A stretch of 64,000 nt of DNA, taken from DATEPR01 sp963780635. GTDB taxonomy: Bacteria > Actinomycetota > Actinomycetes > Mycobacteriales > Pseudonocardiaceae. How positions within the stretch are numbered: the first letter of the stretch is position 1; each line of letters opens with the position of its first letter. The notes under the pieces were generated by a model that saw only the letters and a program-made list of their open reading frames with translations, was not told the origin of the DNA and did not search any database. Below, piece by piece: positions 1-9,720 of the stretch. The translations under genes and the position numbers were made by a program. The stretch is from positions 496,001 through 560,000 of the forward strand of contig CAWACW010000015.1 in NCBI GenBank assembly GCA_963780635.1, given 5' to 3'.

Positions 1-1274
1 TCACCGGGCTGCGTGGCGATCGGGGCCTGCAGGTCCAGACCGGCACCCAGCACGGTCGTGCCCGCACCGTGACCCGCGACGGCGGACGCGAGATCGGCTG
101 CGGTGCCCAGACCCGGGCTGTTGGCCGTGACGGCGGCACCGGCGGTGACGTCCTGGCCGGCGTTCGCGGTCGTGATCTTCGGCGTCCAGCCCAGGGCGTT
201 GGCGTCGATGTTGTTGGTACCACTGGTGAAGTCACTCACCGAGCCGGTGACGTCCCAGCCGGCCAGCGGCGTGCGACCGTCGCTGACGGTGACCGGGCTC
301 AGCGAACCGGTCGAGTCCAGCACGGTGCCGTTGTTCTTCGCGTCGGTCATGCTGACCGGCGTGTTGTCCACGGTCAGCGTCAGGTCGCCGCCCGCGACGA
401 CGTTCACGTTGATCCGCTCGCCACCGGTGCCACCCTGCGGCGGGGTGGTGCCGCCACCGGCCTGGCTGACGGTCACGGTCACCGGGTCCGAAGTGGACGC
501 GGCGAACGCGGTGGCGTCGGTCGGCTCGAACCTGGCCGTGATCGAGTCGGCGCCGACGGGCAGCGTCGACACGGACATCGAGGCGGAGCCCTCGGAAACC
601 GGCTCGGTGCCCAGCGAGGTGGCGCCGTCGAAGAACTCGACGCTACCGGCCGCGTCGTTGCCCGCGGTGTCCTGCGCGGCGACGGTCGCGGTCAGCTGCA
701 CGGCGGTGCTCGTGTCAGCGGTGGTCGGGTCGGCGACCAGGGAGGTCGTGGTGCCCACCGCGGTCTGGCCACCACCGGCGGGCGGCGTGGCGCTGGTGCT
801 GTAGGTGCCGTCCGCGTTCAGCGTCCAGAACGTCGACTGCACGTCGACGGCGTTGCCGTCCGTGGCCGGGGCGTCGAAGCAGGCGACGAAGAACTCGTAG
901 GTGTTGCCGGTGACCAGGTGGAAGGCGGTGACGGCCTGGGCGAACGTGCCCTGCGTCGTGCCGCTGAAGCTCTTGCTCAGGTCGAACTGAGCCGCGTTCA
1001 GCGCGACGGAGAAGTTGCTCGTCGCGCCACCGTCTTCGACGATGCGCAGCACCGCGGACGACTGGAAGCCCGTGGGGCAGCCGTCGGTGGTCGCCCAGGT
1101 CGGCTTCGTGCTGGTCGGGCCGCTGGCCGGGGTGAACGCCAGGTTGCCCGGCTCGGAACCGACGCCGCCGGCCGCCTGTGCCATTCCGGGCACGAGCAGC
1201 GCGGCCGTGACGGACGCACCGACGATCCCCGCCAGCGCCGCCGAGCGCTTCAGTCTCGGTCTGGTGATCTTCAT
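1..1274 (-). CDS. secreted Ig-like surface protein (C-terminus outside window)
   Basis: The ATG at 1274 has a purine-rich GAGGG about 10 bases upstream. The product begins with a signal peptide of about 35 residues: a basic start (MKITRPRLKR), a hydrophobic core and an AQA-type cleavage site. A first domain of unknown type follows, then an Ig-like fold of the Big_3_5 type at about residues 185-265 (alternating beta-strand pattern, VEFFDG core), a Gly/Thr-rich linker and a further domain that runs off the window. The frame has no stop before base 1. It lies behind the phosphate-binding-like genes on the same strand but is separated from them by a long palindrome. Function is unknown; an exported adhesin-like or ligand-binding role is inference. 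Confidence 0.75.
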   Translation of the reverse strand, partial: MKITRPRLKRSAALAGIVGASVTAALLVPGMAQAAGGVGSEPGNLAFTPASGPTSTKPTWATTDGCPTGFQSSAVLRIVEDGGATSNFSVALNAAQFDLSKSFSGTTQGTFAQAVTAFHLVTGNTYEFFVACFDAPATDGNAVDVQSTFWTLNADGTYSTSATPPAGGGQTAVGTTTSLVADPTTADTSTAVQLTATVAAQDTAGNDAAGSVEFFDGATSLGTEPVSEGSASMSVSTLPVGADSITARFEPTDATAFAASTSDPVTVTVSQAGGGTTPPQGGTGGERINVNVVAGGDLTLTVDNTPVSMTDAKNNGTVLDSTGSLSPVTVSDGRTPLAGWDVTGSVSDFTSGTNNIDANALGWTPKITTANAGQDVTAGAAVTANSPGLGTAADLASAVAGHGAGTTVLGAGLDLQAPIATQPG

Positions 1275-1419
1275 GGAGGAGTACCCTCATCTCTTCTGTG
1301 TGTGTTGTGCTGGTCCGGCTGCGCTAGCCGGCCGGCCCGGTGCCTGCTCGGACGGTCGGGTCCGGGCAGGCACCGAGCACGGTGGGGTAGTGCCCCCTGG
1401 GACGGCAGTGCCCCTTTTA

Positions 1420-1580
1420 GAGCTGCTAACACGATGGCGTTCGATCAGGGAGCGGCGTCCAGGTGCGCCGGCTGCAAGGCGGAGGAGGCCCCGGTACCGC
1501 TGTTGTACCGGGGCCGACGACAACGCCGCAGCTGGCGTGCCTGGGCGACGCGAGCCGAACAGTTTTTGTGTTAGCAGCTC
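1420..1580. repeat. 161-bp imperfect palindrome with 13-bp terminal inverted repeats (MITE-like)
   Basis: The ends GAGCTGCTAACAC (1420-1432) and GTGTTAGCAGCTC (1568-1580) are perfect inverted repeats. Both are flanked by TTA (1417-1419 and 1581-1583), as a 3-bp target duplication would be. The interior also pairs: around 1460-1476 against about 1532-1548 with a few mismatches, and GCCCCGGTAC (1488-1497) against GTACCGGGGC (1505-1514). The right TTA is the stop codon of the neighbouring minus-strand gene. It may be a non-autonomous mobile element or an unusually large terminator. Confidence 0.6.
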
Positions 1581-2792
1581 TTAGACGGGGTTGGTCGTCG
1601 GGTCGAAGGCGCGCAGGTCGTTGGCCACCTGGCCGCAGGTGTGGCCCAGCGGACTGCCGGCCAGCGACGCGAAGCCGAAGTCGGTCAGCGTGAAGGAGTC
1701 CTGGCAGACCGAGGAGTTCGGGCCGACCAGGAGGTTCGACAGGGCCTGGCTGAACGCCGGGTTGCCCGGGGTGACCCGGCTGTCCTGGACGATGTTGTAG
1801 ACCTCACGGGTGATCGGGTACGCGACGTTCAGCGCGCCGCCCACCTCCGGCGCGATCGCCGCCGTGTTGGGGGTCTTCTCCAGGCTGTGGATCGCCGCGT
1901 TGTGCCGACGGTCGTTGTGGCCGTTGCCCTGCGCGATGAACTGGGCGATGGAGAACGGACCGAAACCGTTGGGGTCGTTGGCGTAGGCGGTGCCGTCGTG
2001 CTCCTCGACCGCGCTGTTGTCGACGACCGAGTGGTCGTGCACGCAGGCGGGCAGCGTGGTGGGGTTGAAGCCCAGCGTCGCGGCCCAGAAGCTCCGGGTG
2101 CCCGAACCGGCCTGCGGTACGTACAGGTCGATCTGCTGCTGGCCGGCGGCGGCCGTGTTCGGGTTGTACGTGGTCGTGCCGACCGTGACGGTCGCGCAGT
2201 CGCGGTACAGCTTGATCAGGTCACCGGGGGAGGTCAGGGTGCCGAGCGAGAAGCTGTCGGCGTTCTTGATGTTCGTGGCCTTCGCGCCGCCGATGGCGGT
2301 GGCGGGACCGGTCGCGGTGGCGACGGCGTCCAGCGCGAACGGGATGTAGGCCAGGGCACCGGTGTTGCTCTGGTTGGCACCGGGGCCGCTGGAGGAGCGG
2401 GCGATGTCCACGCAGCCCGGCTCCGGCGCGTCGGCCAGCTGGGCGGCGACGGTGGCCGGATTGATGGACTTGCGCAGCGCGTTCAGGCCCTCGCCGGAGC
2501 CGTTCGGGCGCGTCATGCTGCACCCCGGCCGCGGGTTGATCTCGTCGTGGGTGGCGGCGGGCGTGGCAGGGTTCACCGCGTCCCACGAGCCGAGCTGGCC
2601 GTTGCCGAAGTCGGCGGCGAACTGGTTCTCGACGTCCTGCACGGTGTCCGAACCGACCGCGACGAACGTGGTGCCCGGGTCGGCGTTCGCCGGGCCGGCG
2701 AGACCGATGGCGAGCGCGGCGACACCGCCGACCACGCCGAGCGCGACCGGGATCCGCTTCAGGCTCGAACTCAGGTTTCGGATTTTTCTCAT
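1581..2792 (-). CDS. secreted phosphate-binding-like protein
   Basis: This is a 403-residue exported protein. The start at 2792 has GGAGAAGG about 8 bases upstream. A signal peptide ends near residue 37 (GLAGPANA). The mature protein reads like a PBP_like_2 (PstS superfamily) domain: VGSDTVQDVENQF at its N-terminus, ARSSSGPG in the middle, VPQAGSGTRSFW at about residue 230, and a C-terminal Cys pair. Unlike classical PstS it has neither a lipobox nor a membrane anchor, so it should be released or wall-associated. A 255-base gap separates it from the operon upstream, so it may have its own promoter. The ligand is inferred from the family to be phosphate or a related oxyanion. Confidence 0.8.
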   Translation of the reverse strand: MRKIRNLSSSLKRIPVALGVVGGVAALAIGLAGPANADPGTTFVAVGSDTVQDVENQFAADFGNGQLGSWDAVNPATPAATHDEINPRPGCSMTRPNGSGEGLNALRKSINPATVAAQLADAPEPGCVDIARSSSGPGANQSNTGALAYIPFALDAVATATGPATAIGGAKATNIKNADSFSLGTLTSPGDLIKLYRDCATVTVGTTTYNPNTAAAGQQQIDLYVPQAGSGTRSFWAATLGFNPTTLPACVHDHSVVDNSAVEEHDGTAYANDPNGFGPFSIAQFIAQGNGHNDRRHNAAIHSLEKTPNTAAIAPEVGGALNVAYPITREVYNIVQDSRVTPGNPAFSQALSNLLVGPNSSVCQDSFTLTDFGFASLAGSPLGHTCGQVANDLRAFDPTTNPV

Positions 2793-3047
2793 CTGGTATT
2801 CCTTCTCCAGACCACAAGTCTCTGGCCCGCCCACCGGCTGAGCGAGTCGCGTTCATCGTCATCCGGTGCCGCGTACGGTCACCACTGGAGTTCGATGTCG
2901 GAAAGCGGTACTCGAATGCACGCCAACATTAAGAAGGAATGACGGCGACCTGAGCCCGAGATGGCCGCCGATTCGAGCCGAAATCTCTCTGGAATGACGT
3001 AACGAAGCGGTTTTCCGGAACGATGGTCACGGCTGTCCGATCGGATG

Positions 3048-5723
3048 TCATCGGCGCAACCGTCCCGCGAGTGCCGGCCACAGGTTCGTCCAGCGCAGCA
3101 GGCCACCGCCCAGGGCACCGGCCGCGCCGACGATCATGACCACGACCAGCACCCACCGGACCGCGCCCGGCAGTTGGGCGGGCGTGGCCCTGGTCAGCGT
3201 GGCAGGCAGTTGCGCCGTACTGGCCGAACCAGGCTTGCCCTTGGCCACGGCGGGACTCGTGTTGCCACCGCCTGCCAGGTTCGCGCCGGACGTGTCCGCC
3301 AGCGGCACGCCGCCACCTGGCGGCAGGCTGCTGTTGAGGCCGCCGGGCGGTGTGTTGCCACTCGGGTGGCCCGGCCCGCACTGGCCGCCGTTGAGCACAG
3401 TCACCGCGCACATCGCCTGCTGCCGCAACGACGTGGGCAACGGCAGGTAGCCGCCGGGCAGCTGTCCCGGGTCGACACCAGGATCCTGGCCCTGCCCGGC
3501 GGCGAACGCGATCAGGTCGGCGTAGTTGTGCAGAGTCGCCGTCGGCTGGTTGGCCCGGACGGCCGCGTAGGTCACGTCCACCAGCGGGTAGGCGCCCTTG
3601 CCCACGGTCGCCGGGTTCACCTGCAGCAGGCCGCTGCTGTCCGGCTTCGCGCTCGCCAGTGCCGCCGTGAGCGACGCCGTCGTCGGCGACACGCAGTTCT
3701 GGCCGTCCGCGTCGCACAGCTGCGCGGGCACCAGACCGTAGTCGGCCAGGTCGGCCGAGTCCGTGATCGCCCACATCATCTGGCTGCCGGGGCCTTCCAG
3801 GGTGGCACTGTTCCACCAGCCGGAACTGGTGTCCGGCGCGATGTTGGCGTCACTCCAGCCCGGCGTGAGCGGATCGCTGCCCGCCCGGACTCGGCTCGCG
3901 CCGTCCTGCAGGTTGTTGACGTAGGGCAACAGATCCAGCGATCCGCGCAGCTCGTCCTTGCCACTGGCGGGCGACTTACCTTCGCTGAACTTGGTCGTGT
4001 CGGCCCTCGGATAGGAATCCTGCAGCGACGTGCTCACGTTCAGGACCGAGTTGTGATACTCCGGATCGGGCGTGATGCCGTTTTCGTCGGGCGTGCCGGC
4101 CAGCCATTTCTTCGCCGCGGGGTCCGCCAGAATCCACTGCCAGACCTGTTGGTTGACCGCGGAATGATCCACGGTCAGCAGTGGGGCGAGCGAGCCGGCC
4201 ACACCGCCGAACGAGACCTGCGGATTCAGTTTCTCGAATTCGGGATCCTGCACGATGCTCAACGGGTTCTGCTGAGCCCACGCCGGGCCCTGCGCTCCAT
4301 CGGACGGGAAGAAGTCGGGCAGATCCCATTTGTAGGTCTGGGTGAGTGCCTTGGCCAGCAATCGGGGGGTGAGCTTGATCGGCGTCAGGTCCTCACCACC
4401 CGTGCTCGGCAGGTTGATGTTGAAGCCCAGCGTCATCGCCGACACGGCCACGGGCGCGTACACCACGGCTGGTGGTTTCTGACCTGGCGGGCCCTGACCG
4501 CGCGCGATTTCGCTACCGATCGGGATCGTCGTGAATCCGAGACCGGCCGCGTTGTCGGACGCCGAGAGCTGCTGCGTGACCTCGGACTCCGGATTGATCG
4601 CGTAGCCGTAGACCACCTTGCAGTCGGCTGCCGCGTTCAGCGCCAGCTGCCAGGAGAACATCGCGTGCTCCACCAGTTCGGTGCCGACTGTCTGGGTCTC
4701 GTCGACCGAGCCGATCGGGCAGTTCGACGCGATCGGTGCGAAGCCGAGGTGGATCTGGATCCGCTGCGCCCAGGCGGACGCACCCAGTGGCGACTCCCGC
4801 GGCCAGCCGAGTGGGCCTGCGCCGGTCAGCGGGAAGCCGTTCGCGTTGAACTGGCCTCGTGGCACGAGCACCAGCCAGCAGTCCCTGGCCTGGCCTCCCG
4901 CCACGACGTCACCGCAGCCGAGACCCGATGCCTGCGTGCCGGTCAACGCCTCGAAGAACAGCTGACCCGTGCCGTCGGCATTGGTCGGCGCGTACTGCAC
5001 CTCGTTCGTGTTGAGCTGGCTGAAGAACTGGCTCAGCTGGCCGGTGCCGCCGGGCACCGGGCCGATGATCTGGTCGTTACCCGCCGGGTGGAACGGCACG
5101 TAGAAACTGCCTGGCGCGCCGACCTCCTGGTGAGCCGGATCGGTCTCCAGCGGGTCGCAGCCGGTCGAACCGTCCGGCGGGTTCGTCGTGCTCGGCGTCG
5201 AACCCGCGTCGCAGGTACTGCCCTCGCGGCCACCCGCGACAGCCGCCACGGCGCCCAGCGGGGTCGGCAACAGGTTCGCCGGGGTGCCGAACTCGCAGTT
5301 CTCCGGCGAGGGCCCGGTGTTGTCGTCACCCCAGCACTGCATCACCTGGAAGAAGTCCGCGCCCGCACCAGCCGAGTCGGGCGGGCTGTTGAAACCGCTC
5401 CACGTGACGTCGATCGCCTGGTGCACCAGGTTCTCCGTCTGGCCGACGGTGACCTTGATGTGCTGGAATTCCGGAGCCATGAACGACAACGGGCTGTTCG
5501 GGTCGCGCGGCGCGACCACGGAAGTGTTGTCCGCGCCGAGGAGTCCCTGTGACCAGGACGCCGTGACCGCCGAGCTGGTGTCGCCGTTGCCGGTGATCTG
5601 GTCGGGACCGGTCGGCGTCGCCGCGCTCGCCGTGCCAACGGCAGGCCCGAAACCGGTCAGTGCCACCGCGGCCAGCACGGCGACCAGTCTCGTCCATCGG
5701 TTGCGGCGGACGTGCCGTTTCAC
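3048..5723 (-). CDS. giant membrane-anchored PstS-like surface protein
   Basis: This 891-residue protein starts with GTG at 5723, overlapping the pstS stop by four bases, so it is translationally coupled. A signal peptide ends near residue 35 (GTASA). The central part (about residues 400-560) carries PstS-like signatures: a VVYAPVAVSAMTLGFN strand, IKLTPRLLAKALTQTYKW, then IVQDPEFEKLNP. Many cysteines suggest disulfides. A Gly/Pro-rich linker precedes one C-terminal transmembrane helix (about residues 850-875) and a basic tail, so the bulk faces outward. It is about twice the length of a normal PstS and could add a second ligand site to the same transporter. The exact role is unknown. Confidence 0.75.
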   Translation of the reverse strand: MKRHVRRNRWTRLVAVLAAVALTGFGPAVGTASAATPTGPDQITGNGDTSSAVTASWSQGLLGADNTSVVAPRDPNSPLSFMAPEFQHIKVTVGQTENLVHQAIDVTWSGFNSPPDSAGAGADFFQVMQCWGDDNTGPSPENCEFGTPANLLPTPLGAVAAVAGGREGSTCDAGSTPSTTNPPDGSTGCDPLETDPAHQEVGAPGSFYVPFHPAGNDQIIGPVPGGTGQLSQFFSQLNTNEVQYAPTNADGTGQLFFEALTGTQASGLGCGDVVAGGQARDCWLVLVPRGQFNANGFPLTGAGPLGWPRESPLGASAWAQRIQIHLGFAPIASNCPIGSVDETQTVGTELVEHAMFSWQLALNAAADCKVVYGYAINPESEVTQQLSASDNAAGLGFTTIPIGSEIARGQGPPGQKPPAVVYAPVAVSAMTLGFNINLPSTGGEDLTPIKLTPRLLAKALTQTYKWDLPDFFPSDGAQGPAWAQQNPLSIVQDPEFEKLNPQVSFGGVAGSLAPLLTVDHSAVNQQVWQWILADPAAKKWLAGTPDENGITPDPEYHNSVLNVSTSLQDSYPRADTTKFSEGKSPASGKDELRGSLDLLPYVNNLQDGASRVRAGSDPLTPGWSDANIAPDTSSGWWNSATLEGPGSQMMWAITDSADLADYGLVPAQLCDADGQNCVSPTTASLTAALASAKPDSSGLLQVNPATVGKGAYPLVDVTYAAVRANQPTATLHNYADLIAFAAGQGQDPGVDPGQLPGGYLPLPTSLRQQAMCAVTVLNGGQCGPGHPSGNTPPGGLNSSLPPGGGVPLADTSGANLAGGGNTSPAVAKGKPGSASTAQLPATLTRATPAQLPGAVRWVLVVVMIVGAAGALGGGLLRWTNLWPALAGRLRR

Positions 5724-7405
5724 TGGTCGCCCCCGCCCCGGTTGCGCCTGCGGGTCGCCTGGATGATCAGCGGTGGGGCGAGACCGAGTCCGACCAGCAG
5801 GGCGGCGGCCAGCACCATCAGCGCCACCTCCATGCCGTCGCCGAGACCGGCTGCCGTCGAGATCGGCGTCGCGGTCAGCTGACTCGCGTCGTCGACCGAG
5901 GCGCCCGCCGCGTCGCAGGTCTGGCTGTCCGGGTCGCAGTTCGCGGTGCTCTGGCCGCCTGCCGCGATCGTGCCGGCCGGACCGGTGGTCTTGGCGGCGG
6001 TCTTGCCGTTGGCCGCGTTCTGCGCCCCGCCCGCGCCACCGCTGCCGGTGTCGCCGGTGCCTCGCGCGTTCGGGCTGACCGGCGTCGAGACCTTCGTGGC
6101 GCCCCCGGTGCCCGTTGTGCACTGGGTCGGGCCTTCGCGGTCGCACGCGGGTGGGAACGGGTCGGTCGTCGCCAGCTTGTTCGTGCCATTGGTGCTGAAC
6201 GTGGGATTGTTGCAGCTCTGAATGGGCACATCGGGGATGCTCGCGCCGGGAATCTTGCGCAGCTGGTCGAAGCCCGCCTCCACGAGGTTGATCGGGAGTG
6301 CGGAGTAGCCAAGCGAGTCGACCTGGTTCTGTCCCTGGCACAGCAGGTACTTGCCGAAGTCACCCAGCGTGAAGCCCTTGGCTGTGGTGAACCCGTCCTC
6401 CACCGCCGTCGGCAGGATGAGATAGGAATAGCTGGACAGCGGGTAGGTCCGCGGGTCCTTGTTCGTGTAGACCCCCGAGAGATCCTGCGTCAGGTAGACG
6501 TCCGGGTTGTTCTGGTCCGAGTTGATCTTGGCGGCGAGCAGCGACACCGCGACATGCCCGGCGGTCGGCTCCGTGTAGAAACCGGCCGAGTTGAGCACCT
6601 TCGCCACCGGGAACCCGGTCAGGATCGCGTAGGAGTACTCGACGTAGCCGATCGAGCCGTTGTTCCCCGCCTGGCTGACGTAACCTGAGACGCCGAGGTC
6701 GCCGGACAGGGCGGTCATGCGCGTGTCGGACAGCACCGGATAGGCCGAGGTCTGGGTGCACGGACTGCGGCCGACCTTGGCGCAGTACGTGGTCCAGGCG
6801 GACCTCTGGGTGGCCAGCATCCATTGGGTGAACTGTGCGGTCGCACCCGAGCCGTCCGACCGGACCACCGGCACGATCGCGATCTTCGGCAGGTTCAGCC
6901 CCGGGTTGTCCTTCTTGATCCGCGGGTCGTCCCAGTTGGTGATCGTGCCGGTGAAGATGCCGGCTAGCACCGGACCGGACAACCGCAGGTTCGTGACCCG
7001 CTGGGTGCCGATCTTCAGGTTGTACATGAACGTGGTGCCGCCTGCGGTGTCCGGCATGTACACGAAGGCGCGACTCGGCGGCGGGTCGGGGTTATTGCCG
7101 TCCGGCACGCCGTACGGGATGTCCGAGGCCGCCCAGTCGGTGGCACTCTGCTTGTAGTCGTTGCGTCCGGTCGTGGAGCCTTTGCCCGCATAGTTGACGG
7201 TCATCCCGAACTGGGCGACGTTACCCACCCAGGCGTTGATCGCGTTCTGCGACCAGGTCGACCCTGCACCGTCGATGTCCACGTAGCTCTGGGCCGCCGC
7301 GGCGGGTTGCGCCGCGATCGGCATGCCGATGGCCGCGGTGACGAGGACCGCGGCGAGCGCGATCCAGCGCCGCCCGCGGGTGGTCGAGTGGCGGTGGCCA
7401 GTCAT
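5720..7405 (-). CDS. pstS: phosphate ABC transporter substrate-binding protein, C-terminally anchored
   Basis: This 561-residue protein captures phosphate (by family) for the PstC/PstA channel. Its ATG overlaps the pstA stop (ATGA). An N-terminal signal peptide ends at AAAA near residue 38. The binding domain shows IDGAGSTWSQNA, GTTFMYNL, LAGIFTGTITNWDDPRI and VVRSDGSGATAQF, all typical PstS segments. A long Gly/Thr/Ala linker (about 420-510) leads to a C-terminal transmembrane helix and the RRRNRGG tail. It therefore appears to be tethered by a helix rather than by a lipid; no lipobox cysteine is present. The assignment to PstS is firm, the actual ligand is inferred. Confidence 0.88.
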   Translation of the reverse strand: MTGHRHSTTRGRRWIALAAVLVTAAIGMPIAAQPAAAAQSYVDIDGAGSTWSQNAINAWVGNVAQFGMTVNYAGKGSTTGRNDYKQSATDWAASDIPYGVPDGNNPDPPPSRAFVYMPDTAGGTTFMYNLKIGTQRVTNLRLSGPVLAGIFTGTITNWDDPRIKKDNPGLNLPKIAIVPVVRSDGSGATAQFTQWMLATQRSAWTTYCAKVGRSPCTQTSAYPVLSDTRMTALSGDLGVSGYVSQAGNNGSIGYVEYSYAILTGFPVAKVLNSAGFYTEPTAGHVAVSLLAAKINSDQNNPDVYLTQDLSGVYTNKDPRTYPLSSYSYLILPTAVEDGFTTAKGFTLGDFGKYLLCQGQNQVDSLGYSALPINLVEAGFDQLRKIPGASIPDVPIQSCNNPTFSTNGTNKLATTDPFPPACDREGPTQCTTGTGGATKVSTPVSPNARGTGDTGSGGAGGAQNAANGKTAAKTTGPAGTIAAGGQSTANCDPDSQTCDAAGASVDDASQLTATPISTAAGLGDGMEVALMVLAAALLVGLGLAPPLIIQATRRRNRGGGDQ

Positions 7406-8694
7406 GACGAAACTTCTCCCCGATGGTGGTAGCCGTACTCGTGGTCGTCGTGCTGGACGGTGGATCGCCCGCGTGCGATGAATCGGGCCTTGTCACGACC
7501 GGATGCGCCGGCGCGGCGGCGTTCCTGGGCCCTGCTGAGCTGGCCGGCGCCGCGGCCGCCGATGATCCGGGCGATCGCGAACAGCACGAGCACCAGGACC
7601 AGCAGCGCGGCGGCGGCGCCGAAGCCGCGGGCGATCATCGCCGGTTCCGGCGACTGCACCGCCTCGTAGGCCACCAGCGGCAGGGACATCATCGGACCGT
7701 GCAGCGGATCGAAGTTCAGGTGCGTGGCGAATCCCGCGGTGAGCAGGACCGGGCTGGTCTCACCGATGGCCCGTGCGGCGCCGAGGATGACGGCGGTCAC
7801 CAGGCCGGATCGTGCCGTCGGCAGCAGGACGTGCCAGACCGTGCGCCATTGGCCGGCACCCAGCGCGTAGGACGCCTCGGTCAGGCCGCCCGGCACGAGC
7901 CGCAGCACGACGTCACCGGCGCGGATGATGATCGGCAGGACCGTCACGGCCAGCGCGCACGCCGCGGCGAAACCGGAGAACTGCAGGCCGAGGATCAGGA
8001 TCAGGGTGGCGAAGATGAACAGCCCGGCCACGATGTCCGGCAGCGCGGTCATCGCGTCGACCACCATGCGGACGAACCGGCTGAACGGTCCGGGCACCTC
8101 GTGCAGGAAGACCGCCCCGAGCAGGCCCAGCGGCACCGCGATCAGCCAGCGCGATGCCGACCTCGATCAGGGTGCCGACGATCGCGTGCAGCGACGCCGC
8201 CCTTGGTGAGCGGGTCGAGCGGGCCCGTCGACCGCAGGTCCTGGGTGTAGAAGTTGCGGTGGATCAGCGCTGTCCAGCCGCGGACGAACGTGTAGACGAT
8301 GACGAAGATCAGCGCGGCGAGCAGCACCACGCCCAGCGAGTGCACGACGGCCGACGCGACGCGGTCCCACATCATCGGGCGGCTCTCGTCGAACGAGACG
8401 AGGATCGCGTAGTAGAGCACGAACAGGAACCAGCTCGTCACCACGTAGCCGAGCACCCCGGTGAACGGCGAGAGCTGTGTCCACAGCAGACCAGTCGTGG
8501 TGAGGGACGCGGCCAGCGCGCCGATCAGCGCGAGCACGTCGGTGCCGCGGATGCCGCCGAGCCTGCGGCGAGCTTGCTCGTCGTGCGGCAGACCGCGGTC
8601 GGGCAGTGTGGTCGTCGGTGGTGCGACGCGTGGTCCGCGACTTCTCGTCGCTGCTGGGCTCGGCGGTCTTCGGTGTGCTGTCCAGCGTCGTCAT
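7402..8694 (-). pseudogene. pstA: phosphate ABC permease PstA, three apparent +1 frameshifts
   Basis: This is an inner-membrane permease subunit for phosphate import. The start at 8694 lies 4 bases after the pstC stop. The reading frame is broken by single extra bases near 8640, 8195 and 8144. Removing three bases leaves 1290 nt (429 codons plus stop), and the segments join into one protein with an acidic/basic N-terminal tail, several transmembrane helices and the permease loop EASYALGAGQWRTVWHVLLP with the ABC-permease EAA motif. The C-terminus overlaps pstS. Codon bias is intact on both sides of each break, which suggests sequence error or very recent inactivation rather than long decay. 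Confidence 0.8.
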
Positions 8695-8698
8695 CCCG

Positions 8699-9720
8699 TC
8701 AGACCTCACTCACCGCGCCGGAGCGCGAGCGGGCCACCACCGAGGCGGCGGCGAAGTTGACCAGCAGGGTCAACGCGAACAGCGCCAGCCCGGCGGCCAT
8801 CAGCGCGCTGATGCCGAACGGGCTCGCCTCGCCGTAGCGCAGCGCGATCAGCGAGGACACCGAACTGGTGCCGTTCTGCAGGATGTGCGGCTGGATCTTG
8901 AACACCGGCGAAATGATCATCACCACGGCGATCGTCTCGCCGAGTGCTCGGCCGAGGCCGAGCATGGTGCCGCCGATCATCGCGCCCCGGCCGAAGGGCA
9001 GCACGACCGAGCGGATCATCCCCCACCGCGTCGCGCCGAGGGCGTACGCGCCTTCGCGCTCACCCGGCGGGCGCCTGGCCGAACGCCTCGCGCATGATCG
9101 AGCACGCGATCGGCGCGACCATCAGCGCGACCACGATGCCCGCGATGAACGTCGAGGACGTGTACACGGTCTGGGTCGTCAGCGGGTCGTGCGGTGTGAC
9201 GCCGTCGACCTGGAAGACCGGGATCCAGCCGAACCAGTCGGTGATCCACTTGGACAGGCCGATCACGTGATACTGCAGGAAGAACGCGCCCCACAGCCCG
9301 TAGACGACCGATCGGCACCGCGGCCATCAGGTCGACCACGCTGATCAGGCCGCGCCGGATGCGTCGCGGCGCGTACTCGGAGATGTAGAGCGCGGTACCC
9401 ACGGCCAGCGGCACCGCGACGACGATCGCGACGATCGCGATCAGCACGGTCCCGACGATGACGGCGGCGATGCCGAAGCCGCCGCCGTCCGGGTTCCAGT
9501 CCTGGGTGGTCAGGAACGACCAGCCCGCCTTGTGCAGCGCGGTCCAGGCCCGGTAGGCGAGAAAGGTCCCGACCAGCACCATGATGGCGAGCACCAGGCC
9601 GCCACCCGACCGCGCGACACCGCGGAACAGCAGGTCCGCCGGGCCCGCCTTCGACTTGATCGACCGGCGCTGTTGGGGCTGCGGGGGAAGCGGTCCCGGG
9701 CGTGTCAGTTGTCCGGCCAT
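8699..9720 (-). pseudogene. pstC: phosphate ABC permease PstC, two apparent +1 frameshifts
   Basis: This is a phosphate channel subunit. The start at 9720 overlaps the upstream gene by 16 bases. Two extra bases break the frame: an A near 9312 (after LMAAVP, where SVVYGLWGAFF should follow) and a G in the CCC run at 9063-9065 (after AFGQAPAG, where EREGAYALGATRWGM should follow). Removing both gives 1020 nt (339 residues). The repaired sequence has the PstC N-terminal helix, the YISEYAPRRIR loop, and the EAA loop EREGAYALGATRWGMIRSVVLP, followed by GGTMLGLGRALGETIAV. No pstB is found next to it. Confidence 0.82.

Noticed and set aside
69..1574. 501-codon open frame on the plus strand antisense to the Ig-like gene
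   Set aside because: It is Arg/Gly-rich, has no family pattern, runs through the palindromic element, and opposes a gene with a signal peptide and binding site.
3045..5552. 835-codon open frame opposite the giant PstS-like gene
   Set aside because: Typical high-GC shadow: Arg, Gln and His-rich composition with no domain; the other strand has clear PstS features.
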